Source: Yunchengibacter salinarum (GTDB lineage: Bacteria; Pseudomonadota; Alphaproteobacteria; Sphingomonadales; Kordiimonadaceae). Taken from it: DNA of 13,697 nt. Shown here piece by piece: positions 1 to 6,452 of this stretch; the first letter of the stretch is position 1, and each line of letters opens with the position of its first letter. The position numbers and the translations under genes are program-made. The stretch covers positions 1 to 13,697 of the forward strand of contig NZ_JBBJLN010000011.1 of the NCBI RefSeq assembly GCF_037658235.1. The letters are read 5' to 3'. The notes below the pieces were generated by a model. That model was not told where the DNA came from and made no database searches. It saw only the letters and a list, made by a program, of their open reading frames with translations.

Positions 1-57
1 CGCTCGGAAAGCCCCGTGTCTTTGCGCTGTCCGCCTGAATGGGGGCGGAATAAGGCA

Positions 58-86
58 TTGTGTCGGCGGGCTCGTCTCTTTATAAC
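58..86 (+). promoter_or_regulatory. Candidate sigma70-type promoter for the PIMT-like gene
   Basis: A TTGTGT box (58-63) and a TATAAC box (81-86) are separated by 17 bp and lie 65 bp upstream of the first gene. The -10 box matches the consensus at five of six positions, the -35 box only at TTG. Upstream, an inverted repeat TCCGCC (30-35) / GGCGGA (44-49) could be the end of a preceding transcript or a protein site, but no T-run follows it. Nothing else is recognisable in positions 1-150. Confidence 0.4.
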
Positions 87-150
87 CGGGGCAGTCATGC
101 CAGGGGGCTGGCAGTGGAGTTTTGACCTGAATTCAGAATGAGGAATAGCG

Positions 151-807
151 GTGAGCGATTTTGCTCTGGCACGCCAGCATATGATCGACGGGCAATTGAA
201 GCCCAGTGAAGTGGTGGACTCGGCCCTTCTCGACGCGATGGCCGAGATTCCGCGGGAATTGTTCGTACCCAAGGCCCGGCGCAGCGTTGCCTATGTGGAT
301 GAGGATCTGTCGCTCGGTGACGGGCGCTATCTGATGGAACCGATGGTGTTTGCCCGGCTGGTGCAGGCGGCGCGCATTCGCCCGGATGAGGCGGTGCTGG
401 ATATCGGCTGCACCACCGGTTATTCCACCGCCGTGCTGGCCCGCCTAGCCGATGCCGTGGTTGCGGTGGAGGAAGACGCGGCACTGGTGAAAAAGGCGGA
501 AGCCGCTCTGGCGAAGCTGGAGATCGTCAACGCCGCCGTGGTGGAAGGCGCGTTGAGAGATGGCGTGCCCGGCCAGGGGCCGTATGACGTGATCTTTCTG
601 GGCGGTGCCGTCAGTTCAGTGCCGGACAGCCTGGTTCGGCAGTTGAAAGAAGGTGGCCGGTTGGTCACGGTGCTGATGGATGGTGGCGTGGGCCGTGCCT
701 ATATGGTCACCTTGCAGAATGGCGTGGCTGGCGGACGGGAACTGTTCGACGCCAATGTGCCCATGCTGCCCGGTTTCGAGGCGGAAAAGAAGTTCGTATT
801 CGAATAA
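151..807 (+). CDS. PIMT-like SAM-dependent methyltransferase lacking the catalytic QTIS motif
   Basis: This 218-residue protein has the protein-L-isoaspartate O-methyltransferase fold order. The SAM-binding motif I is VLDIGCTTGYSTAVLA (82-97), followed by an acidic strand end (AVEED) and the late motif LKEGGRLVTVL. The family normally repairs isoaspartyl residues in the cytoplasm. In true PIMTs the segment before motif I reads GQTISQP, with the Ser acting in catalysis. Here the equivalent is GRYLMEP (58-64), so the Ser position is Met62. The motif I GTGSGYQ signature is also altered to GCTTGYS. I therefore infer a paralogue whose repair activity is doubtful and which would often be auto-annotated as PIMT. 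It starts with GTG; the purine-rich ATGAGGA (138-144) lies at a suitable distance. It precedes tolC, an arrangement I associate with many alphaproteobacteria. Assignment to the family is firm; its substrate is unknown. Confidence 0.85.
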   Translation: MSDFALARQHMIDGQLKPSEVVDSALLDAMAEIPRELFVPKARRSVAYVDEDLSLGDGRYLMEPMVFARLVQAARIRPDEAVLDIGCTTGYSTAVLARLADAVVAVEEDAALVKKAEAALAKLEIVNAAVVEGALRDGVPGQGPYDVIFLGGAVSSVPDSLVRQLKEGGRLVTVLMDGGVGRAYMVTLQNGVAGGRELFDANVPMLPGFEAEKKFVFE

Positions 808-812
808 TGCCG

Positions 813-835
813 GTGCGTGCCTTCATGGCGCGCAC
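813..835 (+). terminator. Strong hairpin between the PIMT-like gene and tolC (no T-tract)
   Basis: GTGCGTGCC (813-821) pairs with GGCGCGCAC (827-835) around the loop TTCAT, giving nine pairs including one G-T. It begins 5 bp after the stop codon. No run of T follows, so full intrinsic termination is unlikely. It may instead attenuate, stabilise the upstream mRNA 3' end or act with Rho. A second small stem, GGGG (887-890) / CCCC (897-900), lies before the tolC ribosome binding site. Confidence 0.3.
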
Positions 836-935
836 GGGCCGGAGATCGTGACGCTGCAAACAAGAACAATCGCGGCGCGCGTAAAAGGGGCCAAGACCCC
901 GACCACATGACGCGAGGATAAAAGGAGACCAAAGG

Positions 936-2375
936 ATGAAACGACAGCTTGTCTCATTGCTGGCAATCGCCGTCGCATGGGGGGGCGGGGAGCCGGTTTC
1001 AGCGGAAACCCTGCGCGAAGCCATGGCGGCGGCCTATCTTTCCAACCCCACGCTCGAAGCGGAGCGTGCCGCGCTCAGGGCCACCGACGAACAGGTGGAA
1101 CAGGCCCGCGCCGGCTTCCTGCCCAATGTGAATGCGCAGGCGTCCGTTTCCCGCGCGGAACGGGTTGATAATACGGTCAATCCGGGGGACACGGTCAATC
1201 TGGGCGGCGGTTTTACCGGCGTGGTGGATGATGACAACAATATCACGTTGCCGGATGGATCGGTGGTCAGCGCCAATTCGGTTGTCTCCACCAACGAATT
1301 CTATCAGGCCCAGCTTACGCAGAATATCTTCAACGGCTTTCAGGATCAAAACGCCACCAACGCCGCCAAAAGCCAGGTTTACGCCGGGCGTGCCCAGTTG
1401 CGGCAGGTGGAGCAGACCACGCTGAGCGATACCGTGACCGCCTATATGGATGTGGTGCGGGACGAGGCGGTGGTGCGCCTGAATGAAAACAATGTTCGGG
1501 TGCTGGAACGTCAGCTTCAGGCCAGCCGGGATCGCTTTGCCGTGGGGGAAGTGACCCGCACGGATGTGGCCCAGTCCGAAGCCCGGCTTGAAGGTGCGCG
1601 GGCCCAGCTTCTCAATGCGGAAGCCCAGTTGGCTGCCAGCCGTGCCGCTTATGAGCGCGTGGTGGGGCGCCCCGCCGGTACGCTGGAAACACCGGATGAG
1701 ATGCCGTCTCTGCCCGCTTCGCTGGAAAGCGCGATCGAGACCGCCGTGAGCAATGCGCCGCGCATCGCCCAGGCGCGTGAGAGTGAAGAGTCCGCCCGCT
1801 ATGACGTGAAGCAGGCGGAAGGCGCCCTGCTGCCGTCGCTGGATGTGAACGCAAGCTGGCAGCGCCAGAAGGGGACATCCACCTTTGTCAGCGGCCTGGA
1901 CGTGACCAACCGTCAGGTGGGTTTGCAATTGTCCATCCCGCTGTATCAGGGCGGGGCGCGCTATGCGGATATTCGCCGCCTGAAGGAAGTGCGCAGCCAG
2001 CGTATGCTGCAAATCCGGGAGGCCGAGCGCCTTGTGCGGGAACGGGTGCTGGCGGCCTGGGACAATTACCGCGCCGCCAAGGGGCGCATCAATGCGACGG
2101 AGGCCCAGGTGCGAGCCGGTGAAGTGGCGCTTGACGGTGTACGTCAGGAAGCCGCCGTGGGCTCGCGCACCACGCTGGATGTGCTGGATCAGGAGCAGGA
2201 ACTTCTGAACGCCCGTGTGGAACTGGTGACCGCCCAGCGGGACGAGATGGTGGCCGCTTATAATCTGATGGCCGCGGTGGGTAAATTGACGGCTTCGGAC
2301 CTTGGCCTCAATGTGCAGGGCTATGACCCGAACGAGCATTATGAGGACTCCAGTTGGAGCCTGATCGGTTGGTAA
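936..2375 (+). CDS. tolC: TolC-family outer membrane channel protein
   Basis: This 479-residue protein begins with a signal peptide: Lys2/Arg3, a hydrophobic core (residues 5-15) and a likely cleavage after VSA (21-23), leaving a mature start ETLREAM. The mature part shows the two tandem outer-membrane efflux protein repeats of the TolC family. Each is rich in long amphipathic helices with Ala/Gln/Arg/Glu, for example around AQSEARLEGARAQLLNAEAQ in the first half and VRAGEVALDGVRQEAAVG in the second. TolC trimers form the outer-membrane beta-barrel and periplasmic tunnel used by type I secretion and RND/MFS efflux pumps. No inner-membrane partner is encoded here, so it probably serves several systems from elsewhere. 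AAAGGAG (921-927) lies 8 bp before the ATG. A terminator follows directly. The length is normal for the family. Confidence 0.93.
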   Translation: MKRQLVSLLAIAVAWGGGEPVSAETLREAMAAAYLSNPTLEAERAALRATDEQVEQARAGFLPNVNAQASVSRAERVDNTVNPGDTVNLGGGFTGVVDDDNNITLPDGSVVSANSVVSTNEFYQAQLTQNIFNGFQDQNATNAAKSQVYAGRAQLRQVEQTTLSDTVTAYMDVVRDEAVVRLNENNVRVLERQLQASRDRFAVGEVTRTDVAQSEARLEGARAQLLNAEAQLAASRAAYERVVGRPAGTLETPDEMPSLPASLESAIETAVSNAPRIAQARESEESARYDVKQAEGALLPSLDVNASWQRQKGTSTFVSGLDVTNRQVGLQLSIPLYQGGARYADIRRLKEVRSQRMLQIREAERLVRERVLAAWDNYRAAKGRINATEAQVRAGEVALDGVRQEAAVGSRTTLDVLDQEQELLNARVELVTAQRDEMVAAYNLMAAVGKLTASDLGLNVQGYDPNEHYEDSSWSLIGW

Positions 2376-2398
2376 GGCCCTGAAATTCGGGAGTTATG

Positions 2399-2438
2399 GG
2401 GCCGGTGGGGCGGTTAGGTTCGCACCGGCCCTTTCTTT
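2399..2438 (+). terminator. Rho-independent terminator of tolC
   Basis: GGGCCGGTG (2399-2407) pairs perfectly with CACCGGCCC (2423-2431), nine pairs around a 15-nt loop, and is followed at once by TTTCTTT (2432-2438). It starts 23 bp after the tolC stop codon and separates the tolC transcript from popZ. Confidence 0.82.
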
Positions 2439-2441
2439 GTC

Positions 2442-2528
2442 TTGACGCGGGAAGAATTTGTCCATCTACTGGTAACTGCCTTTGACTCCTGATGAATTAT
2501 TGACACTGGAGTCGCCGCGGGGTACCAG
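2442..2528 (+). promoter_or_regulatory. Promoter region of popZ with three TTGAC boxes
   Basis: Three -35-like boxes occur between the tolC terminator and popZ: TTGACG (2442-2447), TTGACT (2482-2487) and TTGACA (2500-2505). The first has TCTACT (2465-2470) at a 17-bp spacing. The third, a perfect -35, has only a weak TACCAG (2523-2528) at 17 bp. A small stem CCAGT (2525-2529) / ACTGG (2534-2538) lies in the presumed leader. At least one promoter must be here because a terminator lies upstream, but I cannot tell which box is used. No CtrA-type TTAA-N7-TTAA site is seen. Confidence 0.35.
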
Positions 2529-2563
2529 TCTTTACTGGGGGTAACGGGATTTCGGGCGAATAA

Positions 2564-3169
2564 ATGAGCGATAGCGCATCGGAAGAAGAACCGACAATGG
2601 AGGAAATCCTGGCGTCTATTCGCCGGATTATCTCTGATGAGTCGGAAGAGGACGGCGCCGAGGAGCCGGCGGACGCCGCGTCAAAGGATGACGGCGCCGT
2701 TGCTGATTCCGAGGCGGAGCCAGAGCCCGAACCGGAGCCTGAACCGGAGCCGGAGCCGGAGCCCGAACCAGCGCCTGAACCCGAACCGGAGCCGGAACCG
2801 GAACCGGCACCCGAACCGGAGCCAGAGCCCGAACCGGAGCCTGAACCCGAACCGGAGCCGGAACCTGAGCCAAAGCCCGAACCAGAGCCCGAACCGGAAG
2901 AAGATGTGCTGGAACTGACCGAAGTGGCGGAACTGGATGAGGACGACCGCATCGTCTCCCGCCCGGTGGAAAGCCGCACGGCGGAGAGTTTCGCCCATCT
3001 GTCCCAGCTTATGGTGGCGGGCTATGATGGCTCCGAAAAGACTTTGGAGGGACTGGTGCGCGCCATGCTCAAGCCCATGATGCAGTCTTGGCTGGATGAA
3101 AACCTTCCCGAAATCGTGGAGGAAGCGGTGGAGCGCGAAGTGGCCCGCATCGCCCGGCGCACCAAATAG
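2564..3169 (+). CDS. popZ: PopZ polar organizing protein (DUF2497) with long Glu-Pro linker
   Basis: This 201-residue acidic protein has PopZ architecture. A short N-terminal helix (EPTMEEILASIRRIISDE, residues 9-26) is the partner-binding region in Caulobacter. A disordered Pro/Glu/Asp linker follows (about 27-114), then C-terminal helices (about 140-199, with LVRAMLKPMMQSWLDENLP at 164-182) that drive self-assembly. PopZ forms the polar matrix that anchors the chromosome origin through ParB and recruits cell-cycle factors. The linker is unusual: residues 52-111 are 30 consecutive X-Pro dipeptides, 27 Glu-Pro, two Ala-Pro (70, 82) and one Lys-Pro (104). The ATG has no clear Shine-Dalgarno sequence. 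The gene sits alone between the tolC terminator and valS, with valS 194 bp downstream. The family call is firm; the polar role is inferred from homologues. Confidence 0.92.
   Translation: MSDSASEEEPTMEEILASIRRIISDESEEDGAEEPADAASKDDGAVADSEAEPEPEPEPEPEPEPEPEPAPEPEPEPEPEPAPEPEPEPEPEPEPEPEPEPEPKPEPEPEPEEDVLELTEVAELDEDDRIVSRPVESRTAESFAHLSQLMVAGYDGSEKTLEGLVRAMLKPMMQSWLDENLPEIVEEAVEREVARIARRTK
2717..2896 (+). repeat. Hexanucleotide repeat tract encoding (Glu-Pro)n in popZ
   Basis: Thirty in-frame copies of a GARCCN-type hexamer encode the X-Pro linker of PopZ; three copies have another first codon (GCG, GCA, AAG). The codons are mixed: GAA and GAG alternate irregularly and all four bases except a preference for G/C appear at the Pro third position. 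The tract is therefore not a fresh perfect microsatellite, yet it remains able to change length by recombination in units of two residues. The opposite strand reads as a Gly-Ser repeat, which is a shadow. Confidence 0.9.
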
Positions 3170-3223
3170 AATTTTCCTTTCTTCTGCTTAACTTTCCGGG
3201 CGCCCGTCTGGCCCTTTCCGGGC

Positions 3224-3248
3224 ATCCGCCTGGCGGGTTTTCCTTTGG
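3224..3248 (+). terminator. Weak candidate terminator after popZ
   Basis: ATCCGC (3224-3229) can pair with GCGGGT (3233-3238), including one G-T pair, with loop CTG. It is followed by TTTT (3238-3241, sharing one T with the stem), CC and TTT. The stem is short. The area also holds CGGGCGCCCG and a GGGGG/CCCCC pair (from 3247), so other folds compete. The 194-bp gap to valS has no other recognisable feature and should contain the valS promoter, which I could not place. Confidence 0.3.
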
Positions 3249-3363
3249 GGGCTTTTCTTCCCCCCCCTGATTGTGCATTGTGCGCGCGATTTCCCTGACC
3301 CTGACGGTGTGAGGCGGTGGCGACGATCCGCCCGCCGCCCCGGCCAAAGCGGATGAGTGACCT

Positions 3364-6027
3364 ATGATGGAAAAGACCTATACCCCCGCCGCCATTGAAG
3401 AAAAATGGTACACGCACTGGGAGGAAAGCGGCGCCTTCAAGGGCAATACGCGGCCCGATGCCGAGCCCTATGCCATCATGATGCCACCGCCCAATGTGAC
3501 CGGCAGCCTGCATATGGGGCACGCGCTGGACAATACGCTTCAGGATGTGCTCGCCCGGTTCGAGCGCCTGCGCGGGAAGGATGTGCTCTGGCAGCCCGGC
3601 ACCGACCATGCGGGCATTGCTACTCAGATGGTGGTGGAGCGCAAGCTGGACGCGGAAGGCATTGACCGCCGCGATCTGGGCCGGGAGGCGTTTCTTGAAA
3701 AGGTGTGGGAGTGGAAGCAGGAATCCGGCGGCACCATCACCCGCCAGCTTCGCCGCCTTGGGGCAAGTTGCGACTGGGCGCGGGAAGCCTTCACCATGGA
3801 TGCGTCGCGCCAAAAGGCGGTGCTGAAGAAATTCGTACAGCTTTACAAGAAGGGCCTGATCTACCGGGACAAGCGGCTGGTGAACTGGGACCCGAAACTG
3901 CGCACGGCCATTTCCGACCTGGAGGTGGAGCAAAAGGAAGTGGACGGTCATTTCTGGCATTTCCGCTATCCCATCGCCGATGCCAGCGGGGAGGAAACGG
4001 ATCAGGTCATCCATGTGGCCACCACCCGGCCCGAAACCATGCTGGGCGATACCGGCGTGGCGGTACACCCGGATGACGAGCGATACCGGCACCTGGTGGG
4101 GTCGAAGGTTCGCCTGCCGCTGGTGGGCCGCCTTATTCCCATTGTGGCGGACGAGTGGGCGGACCCGGAGCAGGGCTCCGGCGCGGTCAAGATCACGCCC
4201 GCGCATGATTTCAACGACTATGAAGTGGGCCGTCGCCAGAATCTGGACATGATCAATATTCTGGATGACCGCGCCGCGCTGAACGATGCCGTGCCCGCCG
4301 CCTATCAGGGGCTGGACCGCTTCGAGGCCCGCAAAAAGGTGGTGGCGGATCTGGAAGCCGGTGGTTATCTGGAAAAAGTGGAGCCGCATAAGCACATGGT
4401 CCCTTATGGGGACCGGGGCGGCGTGGTGATCGAACCCTGGCTCACCGATCAGTGGTATGTGGATGCAAAAACCCTGGCCGGGCCCGCCATCAAGGCGGTG
4501 GAAACCGGGCGCACCCGTTTCATTCCCGCCAACTGGACCAAAACCTATTATGAATGGATGCGCAATATCCAGCCCTGGTGCGTATCGCGCCAGCTTTGGT
4601 GGGGGCATCGCATTCCCGCTTGGTATGCCGAGGATGGCACAGTCTTTGTCGAGGAAAGCGAAACAGCCGCCCATGCCGCGGCGGAAGCCCATTATGGCAA
4701 GGCGGTGGAGCTGACGCAGGACCCGGACGTGCTGGACACGTGGTTCTCAAGCGCCATGTGGCCCTTTTCCACGCTGGGCTGGCCGGAGCAGACCGAGGAA
4801 CTGGACCGCTTTTATCCCGGCGCCACGCTGGTGACGGGGTTCGACATCATCTTTTTCTGGGTGGCGCGGATGATGATGTCCGGCCTGGAATTCATGGACG
4901 ATGTGCCGTTTCACAATGTTTATGTGCACGCGCTGGTGCGTGATGCCAGTGGCCAGAAAATGTCCAAGTCCAAGGGCAATGTGATCGACCCGCTGGATTT
5001 CATCGAGAAATACGGCGCCGACGCGCTGCGCTTCACCCTGGCCGCCATGGAGGCGCAGGGCCGGGATATCAAGCTGGATGAAAAGCGGGTGGAAGGCTAT
5101 CGCAACTTCGGCACCAAGCTGTGGAATGCGGCGCGTTTCTGCGAAATGAACGGCATTGGCGGCGCTGGTGACCAGACCGCGCCGGATGCCCGCATGGCCA
5201 TCAATCGCTGGATCATCGGCGAGGTGGCCGCCGCCACGGATAAGGTGACCACGGCGCTGGAAAACTTCCGTTTCAATGATGCGGCGGCGGCGATCTACCA
5301 GTTCAGTTGGGGCACCTTCTGCGATTGGTATGTGGAGCTGATCAAACCCATATTGTTCGGCGACAATGAAGCCGAGCAGGCCGAGACCCGCGCCGTTGCG
5401 GGCTGGGTGCTGGACCAGATTCTGATTCTGCTGCACCCCTTCATGCCGTTCCTGAGCGAGGAATTGTGGCACGCCACCGCCGAAGTGACCGGCATCACAC
5501 GGGAAAGCGACCTTGTGCGCGCCCACTGGCCTGAGGCCAGCGAGGCAGACCGCGACGCCGTGGACGAGGTGAACTGGGTGATCCGCTTCGTTTCCGAAAT
5601 ACGCTCCGTGCGCGCGGAAATGAATGTACCGGCGGGCGCCAAGGCAACCGCGCTGGTCACCGATGCCAATGAAGCCACCGCCCGTCGGCTGGCGGACTGG
5701 CAGAACATGATCTGCAAGCTGGCCCGGCTGGAAAAGGCGGAAGCGGTACAGACAGCCGACAGCACCGGCGCCGCGCAGGTGGTGGTGGATGAAGCCACGG
5801 TCTTTTTGCCCCTTGCGGACTTGATGGATCTGGACGCGGAAAAGGCGCGGCTTGAGAAAGGCATCGCCAAGCTGGACAAGGAAATCGGTGGCCTGAAAGG
5901 GCGGCTGGGCAATGAGAAATTCATCGCCAAGGCGCCGGATCATGTGGTGGCGGATGCGCGGGAACAACTGGCCGATCTGGAAGCGCAAAAAGGCAAGATG
6001 ACCGCCGCGCTCGGCCGTCTGAGCTAG
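3364..6027 (+). CDS. valS: Valyl-tRNA synthetase
   Basis: This 887-residue class Ia aminoacyl-tRNA synthetase attaches valine to tRNA-Val in the cytoplasm. The class I HIGH signature appears as HMGH (50-53) after PPPNVTGSL, and KMSKS is at 532-536 (QKMSKSKGN). Between them lies the CP1 editing insertion, including TTRPETMLGDTGVAVHPDD, which hydrolyses mischarged Thr-tRNA. The anticodon-binding helical domain follows. The last roughly 65 residues (from about 824, DAEKARLEKGIAKLDKEIGG onward) form the charged coiled coil typical of bacterial ValRS. The length is normal for the short bacterial form. The start is ATG 3364; a second ATG follows at 3367 and cannot be excluded. The gene ends 40 bp before the hairpin repeat array and is convergent with the DUF2842 gene. 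Confidence 0.97.
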   Translation: MMEKTYTPAAIEEKWYTHWEESGAFKGNTRPDAEPYAIMMPPPNVTGSLHMGHALDNTLQDVLARFERLRGKDVLWQPGTDHAGIATQMVVERKLDAEGIDRRDLGREAFLEKVWEWKQESGGTITRQLRRLGASCDWAREAFTMDASRQKAVLKKFVQLYKKGLIYRDKRLVNWDPKLRTAISDLEVEQKEVDGHFWHFRYPIADASGEETDQVIHVATTRPETMLGDTGVAVHPDDERYRHLVGSKVRLPLVGRLIPIVADEWADPEQGSGAVKITPAHDFNDYEVGRRQNLDMINILDDRAALNDAVPAAYQGLDRFEARKKVVADLEAGGYLEKVEPHKHMVPYGDRGGVVIEPWLTDQWYVDAKTLAGPAIKAVETGRTRFIPANWTKTYYEWMRNIQPWCVSRQLWWGHRIPAWYAEDGTVFVEESETAAHAAAEAHYGKAVELTQDPDVLDTWFSSAMWPFSTLGWPEQTEELDRFYPGATLVTGFDIIFFWVARMMMSGLEFMDDVPFHNVYVHALVRDASGQKMSKSKGNVIDPLDFIEKYGADALRFTLAAMEAQGRDIKLDEKRVEGYRNFGTKLWNAARFCEMNGIGGAGDQTAPDARMAINRWIIGEVAAATDKVTTALENFRFNDAAAAIYQFSWGTFCDWYVELIKPILFGDNEAEQAETRAVAGWVLDQILILLHPFMPFLSEELWHATAEVTGITRESDLVRAHWPEASEADRDAVDEVNWVIRFVSEIRSVRAEMNVPAGAKATALVTDANEATARRLADWQNMICKLARLEKAEAVQTADSTGAAQVVVDEATVFLPLADLMDLDAEKARLEKGIAKLDKEIGGLKGRLGNEKFIAKAPDHVVADAREQLADLEAQKGKMTAALGRLS

Positions 6028-6067
6028 GGTAGGGCGCTGTCATCCCACTCGCGCGGTCCTATCCAAC

Positions 6068-6146
6068 GGGCGCGACCGCGCCCCGCCGCCTATGCGGCGC
6101 CCTCGCGGAGCCGGGCGCATAGCGCCAAGGCGTGAGCGGTAACCAA
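6068..6146. repeat. Repeat unit A: three hairpins plus trailer
   Basis: Hairpin 1 is GGGCGC / GCGCCC around GACC (6068-6083). Hairpin 2 is CGCCGC / GCGGCG around CTAT (6084-6099). Hairpin 3 is GGCGC / GCGCC around ATA (6114-6126). The trailer GGCGTGAGCGGTAACCAA spans 6129-6146. ACCGC (6075-6079) could alternatively pair with GCGGT (6136-6140), enclosing hairpins 2 and 3 in a multibranched fold. Confidence 0.85.
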
Positions 6147-6198
6147 GGCCAGCACTAGCGTTGCCTCTATCGGTGCTGCCCGCGCAAGCCTATCCGAC

Positions 6199-6278
6199 GG
6201 GCGCGACCGCACCCCGCCGCAAGCGCGGCGCCCACGCGGAGCCGTAGCGCGTAGCGCTCAGGCGCGAGCGGTAAACAA
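6199..6278. repeat. Repeat unit B: three hairpins plus trailer
   Basis: Hairpin 1 is GGGCGC / GCACCC around GACC (6199-6214), with one C-A mismatch. Hairpin 2 is CGCCGC / GCGGCG around AAGC (6215-6230). Hairpin 3 is AGCGC / GCGCT around GTA (6246-6258): its outer pair is A-T where unit A has G-C. The trailer GGCGCGAGCGGTAAACAA (6261-6278) differs from unit A at two positions. The enclosing ACCGC (6206-6210) / GCGGT (6268-6272) pairing is kept. Confidence 0.85.
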
Positions 6279-6281
6279 CTT

Positions 6282-6314
6282 GCGCGACCGCGCCAAGGCG
6301 TGAGCGGTAACCAA
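6282..6314. repeat. Repeat unit B': internally deleted copy (hairpin 1 joined to trailer)
   Basis: GCGCGACCGCGCC (6282-6294) is joined directly to AAGGCGTGAGCGGTAACCAA (6295-6314). The sequence equals unit A with everything between its two GCGCC pentamers (6078-6082 and 6122-6126) and one GCGCC copy removed. The trailer is identical to that of unit A, not to that of the adjacent unit B. Confidence 0.8.
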
Positions 6315-6367
6315 ATCCCGCACCCACGTCGCCTCTACCGCCATCCCGCATTTGCTGGATGAGCGGA

Positions 6368-6444
6368 GGCCACGACCGTGGCCCGCCGCCCATGCGGCGC
6401 CCCCGCGGAGCGCGCGCGATAGCGCGCTTGCGTGAGCGAAACAA
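6368..6444. repeat. Repeat unit C: diverged copy with rewritten but paired stems
   Basis: Hairpin 1 is GGCCAC / GTGGCC around the unchanged loop GACC (6368-6383). Hairpin 2 is CGCCGC / GCGGCG around CCAT (6384-6399). Hairpin 3 is GCGCGC / GCGCGC around GATA (6412-6427). The trailer is a weaker TGCGTGAGCGAAACAA (6429-6444). Its end lies 8 bp from the stop codon of the DUF2842 gene. Confidence 0.82.
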
Positions 6445-6452
6445 AGCCTCCC

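Larger units (their letters stand above)
6036..6446. repeat. Tandem array of a ~131-bp structured hairpin repeat (3 full units + 1 deleted unit)
   Basis: This fills the gene-free stretch between the convergent valS and DUF2842 genes. Each full unit has a leader (a GC-rich segment, with CCTATCC[A/G]AC in units A and B), three consecutive hairpins, and a trailer close to GGCGTGAGCGGTAACCAA. Hairpin 1 starts at 6068, 6199 and 6368. The A-B period is 131 bp. The B-C period is 169 bp, which equals about 133 once the extra 36-bp partial unit is removed. The spacer also repeats: TTGCCTCTATCGG (6161-6173) resembles TCGCCTCTACCGC. No open reading frame in it looks coding. It resembles REP/BIME-like elements that lie at 3' ends of convergent genes, but I do not recognise it as a named family. 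Confidence 0.85.

Noticed and set aside
999..2339. Long minus-strand reading frame opposite tolC
   Set aside because: The TolC reading has a signal peptide, family repeats, ribosome binding site and terminator. The antisense has none of these.
2497..2979. Minus-strand reading frame encoding a long Gly-Ser repeat opposite popZ
   Set aside because: It is the complement of the Glu-Pro codon tract. The plus strand encodes a full PopZ with conserved N- and C-terminal regions, and the antisense has no conserved sequence or ribosome binding site.
3022..5988. Long minus-strand reading frames (3022-4692 and 4747-5988) opposite valS
   Set aside because: The plus strand holds an unambiguous complete ValRS. 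In GC-rich DNA, long antisense frames are expected from codon bias. Their His/Gly/Arg-rich translations look artificial.
6036..6446. CRISPR array
   Set aside because: The units are about 131 bp, the spacers are themselves homologous, and the repeated parts are multiple hairpins without unique 30-40 bp spacers. No cas genes are near.
6036..6446. Protein-coding gene or tRNA in the valS-DUF2842 gap
   Set aside because: The reading frames there are Arg/Pro/Gly-rich shadows across repeats, with no ribosome binding site. No tRNA acceptor, T-arm or anticodon arrangement fits the hairpins.
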